A stretch of 64,000 nt of DNA, from NCBI GenBank assembly GCA_020746105.1, contig CM036618.1, positions 110,919,808 to 110,983,807 of the forward strand, given 5' to 3'. Shown here piece by piece: positions 25,460-35,660 of the stretch. Both the position numbers and the translations under genes were made by a program. Under the pieces are notes generated by a model. It was not told the DNA's origin. It searched no databases and saw nothing but the letters and a program-made list of their open reading frames with translations. The stretch is from Trogon surrucura (taxonomy: Eukaryota; Chordata; Aves; Trogoniformes; Trogonidae). The stretch's first letter is position 1; each line of letters starts with the position of its first letter.

Positions 25460-26945
25460 TAGTTTTTCTTTATGGGATTAATGGAAAACTGAAAAGTTCA
25501 GACGACCAATTCTGTTGCTTCTTATATCAAGTGAATTGATAAAAACTGTAATAAGGAAAGAAGTAGCAGACAGAAAAATAGATATAGCATAGGAAAGCCA
25601 AGACACAAAGTCACATCTCCTGAGGGTATTCAGGCTCTATGAAAGAGATGATAAATGAGGATGAGGCCATTTCAATTGATCTTCTATACTTGGATTTCCA
25701 ATAAGGTTTTGACAAGATTTCTCACCAAAGGCTCTTAAAAAATTTAAACTGCATGGAACTACAAGGAAGGTCCTTTACAGGATAAATGGCTTACTAAAGG
25801 GTAGAATGTAAAACACCAGAATAAATAGTCATTTTTCACTACACGGGAAAGTTAAACTGTGGGCCCATATGAATCCCCTTCAACGTATTTAAGGCTCAGA
25901 AAAGGAATGAATAGTGAGGTGACAAAGTTTCTTCATGGTTCAAAATTATTCAGGGCACTAAAAATAAAAACTGACTGCGACAAGTAACAGAATGATCTCA
26001 CAATACTGAATGACGAGACAATCAATCAATGTCAGATGAAATTTAAAGCATAGCATTTTTGGGGGAAAAAGGTCTAAATATATACAGATTTACTAATGTA
26101 CTCTGAATGCTCTCTCAACATTCAGAAAAGATCTTGGAGTTATTATTAGATAGTGCTTTGAAAACATCGGTTCATGGCTCAGAGGGAGTGAGCAAGGAAA
26201 ACAGAAGAGTAAGAATCATTAAAGAAAAATGAAAAACAACAGCAAAAATATCATTATGCCAGTCTATAAATGCACGGCATTCCCACAGCTTGAGTACTGC
26301 ATGCCTTTCTAAGCACTCTACCTCTAGAAAGATAGAGCAGAAGAAGAAGACAGATAAAGACAACCAAATGATCCAAGAAACAATACAATATGCATACCAA
26401 GAAAGATCATACAGACTAAGACTTTCTAAACTTGGAAAACAACAACCCAGGAAAGATAAGATGCAATCATGTAAAAATAAGGAATGTCACTGCAAAGGAA
26501 TTTAGAGAACAAATTATTCATTATGACCCAATTTGATCTGATGCTTCTTAATTTCTGCATTATCAGGAAGCAGTTTTAAAACCAGGAGAAGAAAACAGGT
26601 TTATCTATTTGACCACAACCTATAACTAAAATGTCAAAACTTATTACCAAGGACAATGTGGGAGCCAGCTGCATAAACAGGTCCAGAAAAAAACCACCAC
26701 ATAAACAGTAGATAAATTCGTGGTAGGAATGACCTGTAACAGCCAGAAAAATGTGACTGCAGCTGTGGGCTTGATCTCTTAGTCAATAGCCACAGATTAC
26801 CAGAAGTTGGGGAAGTGCTGGGAGAAGTGTAACCTTGCACTTGCTCCACTCTTAACTTGTTTTCACAAATATCTGCTCTTGGCCTGTATCAGAAACAAGG
26901 CACAGGGCTACATGGATCACTGCTCAACCCCAGTAGGAGATATTC
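25460..26945 (+). mobile_element. Ancient CR1 relic, nearly 1.5 kb, reverse transcriptase to 3' tail
   Basis: Seen in order on the plus strand: 'aaaaactgtaataaggaaag' with 'atagatatagcatagg' (region before motif A); 'cttctatacttggatttcc' with 'ggttttgacaagatttctca' (motif A, Y-L-D-F-x-K-x-F-D-K); 'gaggtgacaaagtttcttca' (the K-F-A-D-D-T-K box, with both aspartates lost); 'aaagatcttggagttattat' (E-R-D-L-G-V); 'cagcttgagtactgcatgcc' (P-H-L-E-Y-C); then a tail with 'gataaattcgtgg', 'gattaccagaagttggg' and 'cacagggctacatggatcac'. This colinear order over more than 1 kb is hard to explain by chance. From family knowledge the tail wording is the ancestral amniote type best preserved in turtles and crocodilians. 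All frames are broken by stops and indels. Boundaries are approximate. Confidence 0.7.
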
Positions 26946-27369
26946 ATAATGTTACTTGTCTGAGAAGTTGTTGGCAATGAGAAATGCCAGAAGAAGAGAC
27001 AGGGGCTTAATAAAACAGTCATCGAGCCCTGAGTTTTGGATCTTTATTTTCTTTTTACTAGCTTTGCTTGATTTTGTCTCCTGTCTATTTAAACATTTAT
27101 ATCTCACTCATTTTGTACTCTGGATCTATAAGACACGGTACTTCTTTCACACTTTCATCCACATTGTGATGGCTTCCCTGTTTTACAGAGACCTCATACT
27201 TCTGAAAAGTTACACCTTCTTATGTTAAGTGTAGATTTGTCTTGAGTATGCTTTGGGCAACTGGATGCAGTCTTGAGGAAAAGGGTCCCCTAGTTACCTA
27301 GAGTTTTTAATGGAACACCTCTCAGGATTACAAAAAATTACTCAAAATTTCTCAGAGTTTGTAGCATTA
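26946..27369. other. Non-coding spacer
   Basis: I see nothing recognisable between the ancient CR1 and the CR1 3' end that follows. An open frame of 90 codons on the plus strand has no protein-like features. Confidence 0.5.
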
Positions 27370-27456
27370 TCTAGGCATTCCTGCTCTGGCAAGGGGATTG
27401 GACTTGATGATCTTTCGAGGTCCCTTCCAATCCCTAACATTCTGTGATTCTGTGAG
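27370..27456 (+). mobile_element. CR1 LINE 3' end fragment
   Basis: The plus strand reads ctaggcattcctgctctggc, then ggggattggacttgatgatc, then tcgaggtcccttccaatccc, and ends in attctgtgattctgtga, the terminal octamer repeat of CR1. Only the last 90 or so bases are present, the usual outcome of 5' truncation. It is little diverged, so it is younger than the neighbouring relic. Confidence 0.9.
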
Positions 27457-30213
27457 AGTTTGTTGAGGATTTGGAATCTGAAATTCCTACATTCCCATCC
27501 TATCACGGCATCGTAATCCACCTGCATCACCTGCTGTACTAAGCTTAAACCATGGTGCTCTCACTTAGATCTTCCATTTCCCAATTATCAAAGACTAAAT
27601 TATAAACTGCCCAGTGTATTTAAAATACAATTGCACAATGCAAGACGTACAGGGATTAGAACTCTGACCGGAAATGCTAAATGTAACTAAAGTAATAATT
27701 CAGGTTAGACAAAAAGAAGATGTCAAACTTGTAGGTACTCACCTACAAGATTCTTTACATGTTGCTATATTTATCTGAAGCTACCCATAAGAACATATAT
27801 ATATACACATATAAAGTATGAAAAGAAATAGAGTAAATTATCTTTTGCATCCCTTGTGGTCTTACACAGGCAACAAGGGTCTTAACCCTGTTGAGGAGAT
27901 ACGCCTGAAAATTGAATCAGAAGTTTGATTCTGTTCCTCTGAATCAATATATATCATCTTACACTCTTTAATTGACTACATTAATGTGAAGAAATGACAT
28001 AGGTCTGGTAGGACCCCAAAAATGTCCCTTGCAATGTAACACATCCTAATGTACACGGAGGGGCAGAGGCTCTTTATTTATCTCAGTCCCTTTGGAAACT
28101 GAACTGCTGAACTGAACTGCCTAGTCTGAGAGAGGAGAATGATGCTATTTTTTTCTCCCCCCAGAACTTCATCCATTCAAGTTTGGTGAAGGCTCAAACA
28201 GAATGAGGACAAATTGAGCTGAAAAAGTGAAGGATGCCTGTAAAAGAGCTGAAAAAACCTCCAGCACCATCCTCCATGGAAAATGCTCTTTTTCCTCATT
28301 TACCTGAATTTGGTGACAGTGACTACACCAAGTTTGTAAGCAGCTCTGCCTGGCTTAATAAGAACACTGGCAAAAAGAAACACATTCTTCCTCCAGTTTT
28401 ATTGCCTGCAAAATGTCATGAGAGTTTCAAATTCAAGCAATCAACGTGAAGAAGAATAGACTATAAAAGAAAGGATTATTGCCTCAGAAATAGCTCTACT
28501 TTCCCTATCTTTCAATAATGAGGTAAGAACTTCATGGAAGATACCACAGTGATCAGCATAGTATAAAGGAGAAAGAAACGCATATGTGATTTGATACCAA
28601 AAAAAAAATTATTAGATTTTACACCATGTGCAAGAGAGCTGGAAAGAGGGGCCCCTATTCACTGCAAATAGCGTTTTTAAGTCTACATATGCAAAGAATA
28701 TGGGATCTGTCTTTTAAAAAATCAGATCTTCATGCTTTTATTCTGCACTGACAAGATTAAATGCAACTACCAGAGAAAAGTGTAAAAAGTCAAATGTATT
28801 CTGCAAAAATGCAGTGCGTAAATTGCATGCAAATAGGTTGTCGTTTTCTAAGAGCAAGTCTCCTCCCATTAGAAGAAGAAAATTTAACTCTAAAGCATGC
28901 TAAGCATGGGCTGTTTATATGCTATTAAGGTACACTGAAAGACATGCTCTGCAAATTCTATTTTCCTACAGCCAAAGATCTACTCGAAGAGTACACCAAG
29001 TTGATTTATCCTTCAGTATGAAGCAGAGAGAAATTCTGGGGTGTCTTTGGTCATGAAGACATATCTTATTATGAAATATATGCCAGATGCTTCGATTCAG
29101 AGGGACTGGGTTTTTTTTTTTTGGTCGTACTCTGTCACTGAAATACATTTTCTTTATATTGAACATTTTAAAATGTCTGTTATCAAATTCCTTTGGAAAT
29201 TATTTCAAATGTTTTGGTGCTAGTCCAGACATTTTCTTTTTACTTTTACATTATTATGAATGTCAAAATTATAGTCAGCCAGACTACTATGAATTTCTCC
29301 TTTTATCTACTTTAGAAATGCTTAAATAACAGGTATTTAAATTTTCAAACTTGCAGCACATGCCGAGACTGCTTAACACAAAAAAACCCCAACCTCCAAT
29401 CCCCCAAACCAAAACCATAGCTAATCTTTAATTACAGTCAACCTCCAGCATCCTTAATGATATTAAAACAAAACTCAAAAGAAAATTAGTACTTTCTGCC
29501 TATTCAGATAGCACATGATGTCTATTCTCAGAGTGGTATGCCATGAAATGATGCAAGAAACTTCCATATTTAAGGAATTCCATCTAAAAAAAAATTTTTT
29601 TTTTTTGTAAAGTGAACTTCACAGAGAGCTTTAAAGATTTGCTTCTTTTCTGAAACAAAATTAAAATAGTTATTGACATATCAACATTCACCAGAAAGAG
29701 AAACACATGTGGAAAACAGTTCTGCCTAGCAATGCAAGCCCATTCATAGGCTCCTCATGATCTAACCTAATTTTCAGAAGAGCTTCAGCATTTGAATTCA
29801 TCTAGATCCTGCAACAGCGAGGGGGGCAAGGCTTTAATGACTTGAAAAATCTGGGATGTATAGCGTACGGGCCGTCATTTACCATCTGCACAACCAGAGT
29901 GACAGGAGGGAAATATTCTGAAAAGCAAGACATCTGTGTGAGTAAACTCAGGCAGTATGTTAAAAAGTCACCTAACAGCTAACCCCACAGGATATTAATG
30001 AGAGTCCAAATTAGAAAAAAATATGATAAATGTGCAACTCAAACACCTAAAAATTCCCTTTTTTTCCCCAAACATTTTTTATGTTATATTTTGGGACATA
30101 AACATAATAGCACTTTCAAAATATCCTTTTAATGTAACATTTATTCTGTTATGTTGATTTTGTTCATCTCTGAGCTAGAATTTAACAGTAGATTAGATCA
30201 CTTTAGAGCTTTT

Positions 30214-30227
30214 GTTACTATGGTAAC
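30214..30227. promoter_or_regulatory. RFX X-box-like motif
   Basis: GTTACTATGGTAAC is a near-perfect palindrome differing at one base from the classical RFX X-box GTTRCCATGGYAAC. RFX proteins bind such sites in promoters and enhancers, notably of cilia genes. No nearby transcription start is visible, so the role is unknown. Confidence 0.35.
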
Positions 30228-31605
30228 ACTGCGCTGTTGTTATATTTCTTCACCTCCAATCTTGGTTTTAAGGTGACTGGTTATATTTATTCCTGTCCTT
30301 TATAGGATCTCAGTGTGACGAAAAAACGTTTGGGAGAAGAAAATTGTTGGCATAAGTTCCCACCATAATGTGGGTAGTCCCTACTTGTTAATTTGAACTG
30401 AAGGTTAAGTGTGCTGCAGGTTAAACACATTCACCTCACTTCTCAGGTTTTTAAGCTCTGACTTAAATTACAGGTGAGTAAAGTTTGCATTGGTCATCCT
30501 TGGATTAGAAGCAGTATGGCACTAGAGAGGTATTCTGAGAAGAGACCAGCTCCAGCTCCTGTAAGAGATTTATTGTTCGGCACAAAGGTGGAGAAAACCA
30601 ACCAAGTGACATCAAACAGGTCTTGCTTTATGCTCTGAAAAAATCTTCCTCATTGAAGCTGCAGTCCGCGCTACAGAAATGTCCTGCACATTAGGACTAC
30701 AAGACCAGGAGACTGTCCCTAGCCCCAAACAGCCCAGTTGTCCCACTTGCAGCTCAGGCAACGATGCAGAGAAGGCTACAGCACTTCTGCTCTTTGAAAG
30801 GTTTCTTCTGCATCTGGCTTTATTGGCCTCAAATAATGAGCACCTTACACGAACACTAAGCATTCACAAACATACAAATAGGTTTGGAAACCAGGCTTGT
30901 TAAAAACATCACCTGGCACTTTTGGCAGGAGGCTTCTTCTTATTTTATTTTGCTTATAATTCTGTTAAAACTGAGCTGAGTTTAAGGTAAGAAGATATTT
31001 ATATAAGACGTTTTAAGAGTAGGGGGCTTAATCTTTCCGGTCTTCCTCTGCAAAAGGAGATAAAATATCCTACATCCAGATAATACTGCCCTTGGGAGGC
31101 AGGGCTTTGTCTCAGAAAACTGCTAAGGAAGTGTAAAGCCATTTTCTTATTAAACTATGACTAATATTGTGGATGGTCCCCTGTAGGCATTTATAACATG
31201 CTGACTTTTTGTCACAGGAAATTTGAAGACAAATGTTTGGGCAATTTCTACAGAAAAAATATACTTTTCCCATATGGCTTTTGTTTGGGATGTGTCTGTC
31301 ATCATCCTGTGAAAATCAAGTCAAGTTCTGACAACTCAGAAACCTGTAAAATATGTATCTCACACGCAGAGGTAAGACTCTCTTTTGGAAACTAAACATC
31401 TCAGAAATAAAACCTCTCTCCCCAGTTGCGCTAGACACTCAGCTCTCAACCTCCATTCCCAAGGAGCAACCAGCATTGTTCTAACCTCCTCTGAGCTCTC
31501 AGCTGCATCCAAAAAGCGCATGCAAAACCTTTGCTGCAGACAGTAGGAAGGATTAATTACTTTGTAATTAGGGAGCACATTACATTAGCCTAATTCTACT
31601 AGCAA

Positions 31606-31618
31606 CCACAGGGTGGCG
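31606..31618 (+). promoter_or_regulatory. Weaker CTCF-like motif
   Basis: CCACAGGGTGGCG fits the CTCF core CCASYAGRKGGCR at 11 of 13 positions by eye. It is in the same orientation as the better site about 750 bases downstream. This is motif evidence only. Confidence 0.25.
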
Positions 31619-32351
31619 ATCATGTTCTGTGGTATCAAATTAATGGCTTCTGGATCACAAGGTCACTTTGCACAAATAAACATCATGTACAGCCTCTCCA
31701 AGGAGATTCTTCTGATTCCTTCTCCTAATGCTGAAGAATTGCAGAATTCATCACACTCCGCCTGCGCCTGATTTTCTTTACCATAAATCCAAATCCCCAC
31801 TCCTAGCTTATGTCATCAGTTGGTCTCCTTTCGTTTTTCTCCTCCTCTGGCAATGAGTCCAATGAAAATTATCGCGTGGTGTCATGCTAGCATTCATTTC
31901 GACCCAGCAATGCTTTTAAGGTTTGCAGGCTACTTCTTATAAAGATATCTGATTGAATAGTAACTGATAAACACTAAACTGCATACCAAGTAACATAACT
32001 CACTCCAGCAGCTCACTAAATCTTCTTTGGGTTTGTCCTTGAGGCAATGAAAGTAACTACTTAATATTTCACCATCTCTTTGATCATTTTAATAACATGT
32101 AGTTACAAAAGAACATTAGCTGAAATGTAACATCTGCTTGTCAAAAAGAAAGCACAGTTTTATTTCCTTTTTTTTTTTTTTTAACTATTCCTTCCAATGA
32201 GATTGATTGAGACATAAAAATGACAGGTATCTGCATAGAAACCGAGCGCAATTCCACAGGATCCAGTTAATCTGCATTAGTACAAACAGCAAAATTACAA
32301 AAATAAGGAAATGATTCAGAGCACAGTACCAGTCATGGTCACATTTAACAA

Positions 32352-32364
32352 CTAGCAGAGGGCG
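32352..32364 (+). promoter_or_regulatory. CTCF-like motif
   Basis: CTAGCAGAGGGCG matches the CTCF core CCASYAGRKGGCR at 12 of 13 positions by eye, including the AGRKGGC part that contributes most to binding. CTCF sites of this quality often anchor chromatin loops or boundaries. No chromatin evidence is available here. Confidence 0.45.
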
Positions 32365-33922
32365 GATTGGTCATGCCTGGGGGCAAGGCAACATTCTTTG
32401 GGGGCTAAAGCACATTGGCAGTTTCTTGCTAAAAAAACACTGCTTGTTTTGTCTTTTAACGCGCACGATCCTGTGTTGCTGTAAATACTCTCAGATCAGA
32501 CTGGCAGAATTCAAGCCTACGTTGTGCAGGACCAAGTAAGCACACAAGAGAGGAGAAGAGGAAAATCAGACTTGGCAATATTCACTCTGCTTACATGTTC
32601 ACCTCTTTTCCAATTTGGTTTTAAAATAAAAAAGATATTAGCATCTAGTGAGGCAAACGGAAGTTTATGTATAAAGTAGGCCAGGTTGATCTTGATGGAG
32701 TGAGAGAACCTGCCTGGAATAAAGATGATTATGGCCTACAGGAAAAAATAAGAATGGGCAGCTTATTTAGGATGCAAATATTTTGACATTTATTCAGTGC
32801 TTTATTTGGCAGCAGCAGCAGGAATATCACATATCCTTCCTGTACCACTCGAGAGAGACCTGAACAGGAAAAGACAAAACTCTTGAAAAAATACTGGCTT
32901 GATGTAACATTACCAGGCAGAACTCTTTGGCCAGACTATCATGGTGCCTTGATTTTTGCAGCCCTGAATCAACACTCAGACTTGTTAAAGGTATGTACTT
33001 TTTACTAGAGAAGAATATGACGTACATTGATAGAGCAAAATTCAGTTTGCCTGGTGGACACACACGATTTTGTCACAAAATCAGGCAATGAGAGTCACCC
33101 TTTCCTGATCTTAACTTTGAAGCACCAGTTTTCTATTTTTGATCTGTGCTGACTCTTGAGGAAGACCTCTTATAAACAATATATTTCTGGCTTCTGTCCA
33201 TATGTGGACATTAAACATTGCAATGTTGGTGGAAATTGTCTCCCAAATTCCCTGGTGTATGAAAGCCACGGCACGTGTCACCACACTCAAGATACAGACC
33301 AATTCTTCTGTATCAGATATCATCAGTACTGACTTTCAGCAAATAGAGAGAAAGAAAGTTGCTGGCCAAGAGAAGAGAAAAACTGCCACTTCACTATACC
33401 TTCAGGAGAGCTCTGTCTCACAGGAGGGTCCAGCAAGTGGAAACACCTAGAAGTAGGAAGCTTGCTAGAGGGTGGTGGCTGAATCATCTTGTAGTCAGGG
33501 CTGGAAGATTTTTCCAAACATGCCAACACAGGAAGAAGCTGAGGAGAGATCAGGAAAGGTTAGGCAGAGGAACTGGAAAACAATTGTAGTAATTTCAGAA
33601 GGCATTTATGAATGCATGGGGTACAAGTGGTGTGCTAGGCCTGCAAGGAAAGGGAGTAGCTGAGAAACAGAAGAAACACAAAAAATTTGCATCTGTGAGC
33701 AACTTTTCTCTATCGTTAATTAAATTTGATCTGTTCTCAGAGTGAGTCTGATGCTCCTAAAGAGAGAGAATAGTGCCTCAAACAGAGACCCTTAAGCATT
33801 TAAATGACTCTGTCTTGCTCCTGTGGATAGGAAAACATAATCACAGAATCACAGAACATCAGGGGCTGGAAGGGACCTCAAAAGTTCATCTAGTCGAGCC
33901 CCCCCTGACAGAGCAGCATCAC

Positions 33923-34171
33923 TCACAGTGGATCGCACAGGAACGCATCCAGGCAGGTTTTGAATATCTCCAAAACCTCTCTGGGCAGCCTGTGCCAGTG
34001 CTCTGTCACCCTCACAGTGAAAAAGTTTTTTTCTAATGTTTTTGCGGAACCTCCTATGTTCCAGTTCGTATCCATTGGCCCTTGTCCTGTCATTGGACGT
34101 TGCTGGAAAGAGCCTGGCTCCGTCCTCCTGACATTCCCCCTTGACATATTTATAAACATTAATGAGGTCAC
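33923..34171 (-). pseudogene. CR1 ORF2 fragment: C-terminal end
   Basis: The readable CR1 C-terminus is [19 protein letters not shown] followed by [15 protein letters not shown], in the last part of this 82-codon stretch. Its first part is out of frame: the conserved [10 protein letters not shown] segment lies in a different frame across about 34085-34165, so there are at least two frame changes between the catalytic core and the true end. The stop after LCDPL and the roughly 80 bases to the element's 3' repeat match normal CR1 layout. Confidence 0.85.
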
Positions 34172-35016
34172 CCCTCAGCCTTCTCCAAGCTAGAGAGACC
34201 CAGCTCCTTCAGCCTTTCCTCATCAGGCAGATGTTCCACTCCCTTCATCTTTGTGGCTTTGTGCTGGACTCTCTCAAGCAGTTCCCCATCCTTCTTGAAC
34301 TGAGGGGCCCAGAACTGGACACAATATTCCAGATATGGCCTCACCAGGGCAGAACAGAGGAGGAGAAGGACGTCTCTCGGCCTACTAGCTACTCCCCTTC
34401 TAATACACCCCAGGATGCCATTGGCCTTCTTGGCCACGAGAGCACACTGCTGGCTCATGGTCATCCTGCTGTCCACCAGAACTCCCAGGTCCCTTTCCCC
34501 TGCACTGCTCTCCATCAGGGCAGTCCCCAACCTATACTGGCACATGGGGTTATTCTTTCCCAAGTGCAAGACTCTACACTTGCCCTTGTTGAACTTCACA
34601 AGATTTCTTCCTGCCCAGCCCTCTAGCCCGTCCAGGTCTCTCTGAATGGCTGCACAGCCTGCTGGTGTGTCATCCACTCCTCCCAGTTTTGTGTCGTCAG
34701 CAAACTTACTGACAACGCTCTCTAATCCCTCATCCAGGTCACTGATGAATATATTGAACAGCACTGGCTCCAGCACTGACCCCTGAGGGACCCCACTAGA
34801 CACAGGCATCCAACTAGACTCTGCCCCATTGCCCACAACTCTCTGGCTTCTTCCCTTCAACCAGTTCTCGACCCACCTCACTACTTGGTCATCCAGACCA
34901 CACTTCCTCAGTTTACCTATGAGGATGCTGTGGGAGACGGTGTCAAATGCTTTGCTGATGTCCAGATAGACCACATCCACTGTATGTCCACCATCCATCC
35001 ACCTGGTTATGTCCAT
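34168..35016 (-). pseudogene. CR1 ORF2 fragment: catalytic reverse transcriptase core
   Basis: A 282-codon open stretch. The motif A-type block [13 protein letters not shown] is at about residues 17-29, GVPQGSVL at 75-82 and the catalytic FADDTKLGG box at 105-113, with the two aspartates at 107 and 108 still present. Downstream are [14 protein letters not shown] and the [16 protein letters not shown] thumb-proximal block. The glycine usual after GVPQGSVL is glutamate here. The frame is lost after SLEKAEG, where related copies read on. It is separated from the upstream fragment by a stop and a small frame-shifting deletion between 35017 and 35044. Confidence 0.92.
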
Positions 35017-35044
35017 AAAAGGCTATCAGGTTGGTCAAACATGA

Positions 35045-35656
35045 CTACCCCTTGGCAGAACCATGCTGACTGCTCCTAATAACCTTCTTATCCTTGATAT
35101 GCCTAGAGACAATGCCAAGGATAAGACGTTCCATCACCTTTCCAGGGATGGAGGTGAGGCTGACCGGTCTGCAGTTACCCGGGTCATTCTTCCTACCCTT
35201 CTTGTAGACTGGAGTGACATTTGCTTTCCTCCAGTCTTCAGGCACCTCACCTGTTACCCACGACTTACCAAAGATGATGGAGAGTGGCCTAGCAATGACT
35301 CCCGCCAGCTCCCTCAGCACCCGTGGGTGCATCCCATCAGGGCCCATGGATTTATGGATGTTCAAGTGTTCAGATTTATCCCTAACCCAGTCCTCCTCAA
35401 CCAGGGCAAACTCCTCCTTTATTCTGACTTCTTCTGGGGCCTCAGGGGACTGAGGCTCCTGAGGACAGTCTCCAACAGTGTAGACAGAGGCAAAGAAGGC
35501 ATTCAGCAACTGTGCCTTCTTTCTGTCCTCTGTCTCCAGGACACCCACCCCATTCGCCAGAGGGCCTCCATTGCCTCTAGTGTTAGTTTTGTTGGCAACG
35601 CATTTGAAGAAGTTCTTTCTGTTGTCCTTGACCTCCTTCACAAATTTTAATTCCAA
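35045..35656 (-). pseudogene. CR1 ORF2 fragment: N-terminal part of reverse transcriptase
   Basis: A 203-codon open stretch that starts inside the element, not at a genuine start. Recognisable CR1 blocks are GPDGMHPRVL at about residues 105-114, DWRKANVTPVYKKG at 141-154 and NCRPVSLTSIPGKVMERLI at 161-179, corresponding to the first conserved blocks of LINE reverse transcriptases. It ends at a TAG (35045-35047) just after SSQHGSAKG, where related copies have a lysine codon, so a single base change probably created the stop. The next conserved block follows in another frame. In an intact element this protein would copy CR1 RNA at the target site; here it is dead. Confidence 0.9.
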
Positions 35657-35660
35657 GGAG

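Larger units (their letters stand above)
27457..33837. other. Non-coding stretch with several motif-level sites
   Basis: No gene seen. It contains a TA/CA-rich microsatellite-like patch at about 27797-27813, an A9T12 self-complementary run at 29586-29606, an RFX X-box-like word at 30214-30227, CTCF-like words at 31606-31618 and 32352-32364, and a T15 run at 32168-32182. The block of about 28640-28960 includes an octamer ATGCAAAT and lacks repeat wording, so it may be a conserved element. A 71-codon ORF at 28234-28449 is not recognised. Confidence 0.5.
33838..35660 (-). mobile_element. 5'-truncated CR1 LINE with reverse transcriptase core
   Basis: The 3' end is at about 33838, where the plus strand shows aatcacagaatcacagaac, the reversed CR1 terminal repeat, followed by gggctggaagggacctc. 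The body runs leftward through the second ORF of CR1 and stops abruptly near 35660, before the endonuclease and ORF1, so about 1.8 kb of an expected roughly 4.5 kb element is present. The reverse transcriptase blocks are easy to read, so the copy is fairly young. Disruptions: a nonsense change at 35045-35047, a small deletion just after it that shifts the frame, another frame change near 34170-34185, and one more near the distal end. It cannot code for a working protein. Low divergence and 5' truncation are typical of target-primed reverse transcription. Confidence 0.95.

Noticed and set aside
27797-27813. TA/CA microsatellite
   Set aside because: Very short and impure. Noted only in the region description.
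28234-28449. 71-codon plus-strand ORF starting MPVKELKKPPAPSSM
   Set aside because: The peptide looks mildly protein-like, but there are no splice signals, promoter or recognised family.
34162-34626. 154-codon plus-strand ORF inside the CR1
   Set aside because: It is the opposite-strand shadow of the CR1 reverse transcriptase.
35063-35650. 195-codon plus-strand ORF inside the CR1
   Set aside because: Antisense shadow of CR1 ORF2. The minus strand carries the recognisable RT blocks.
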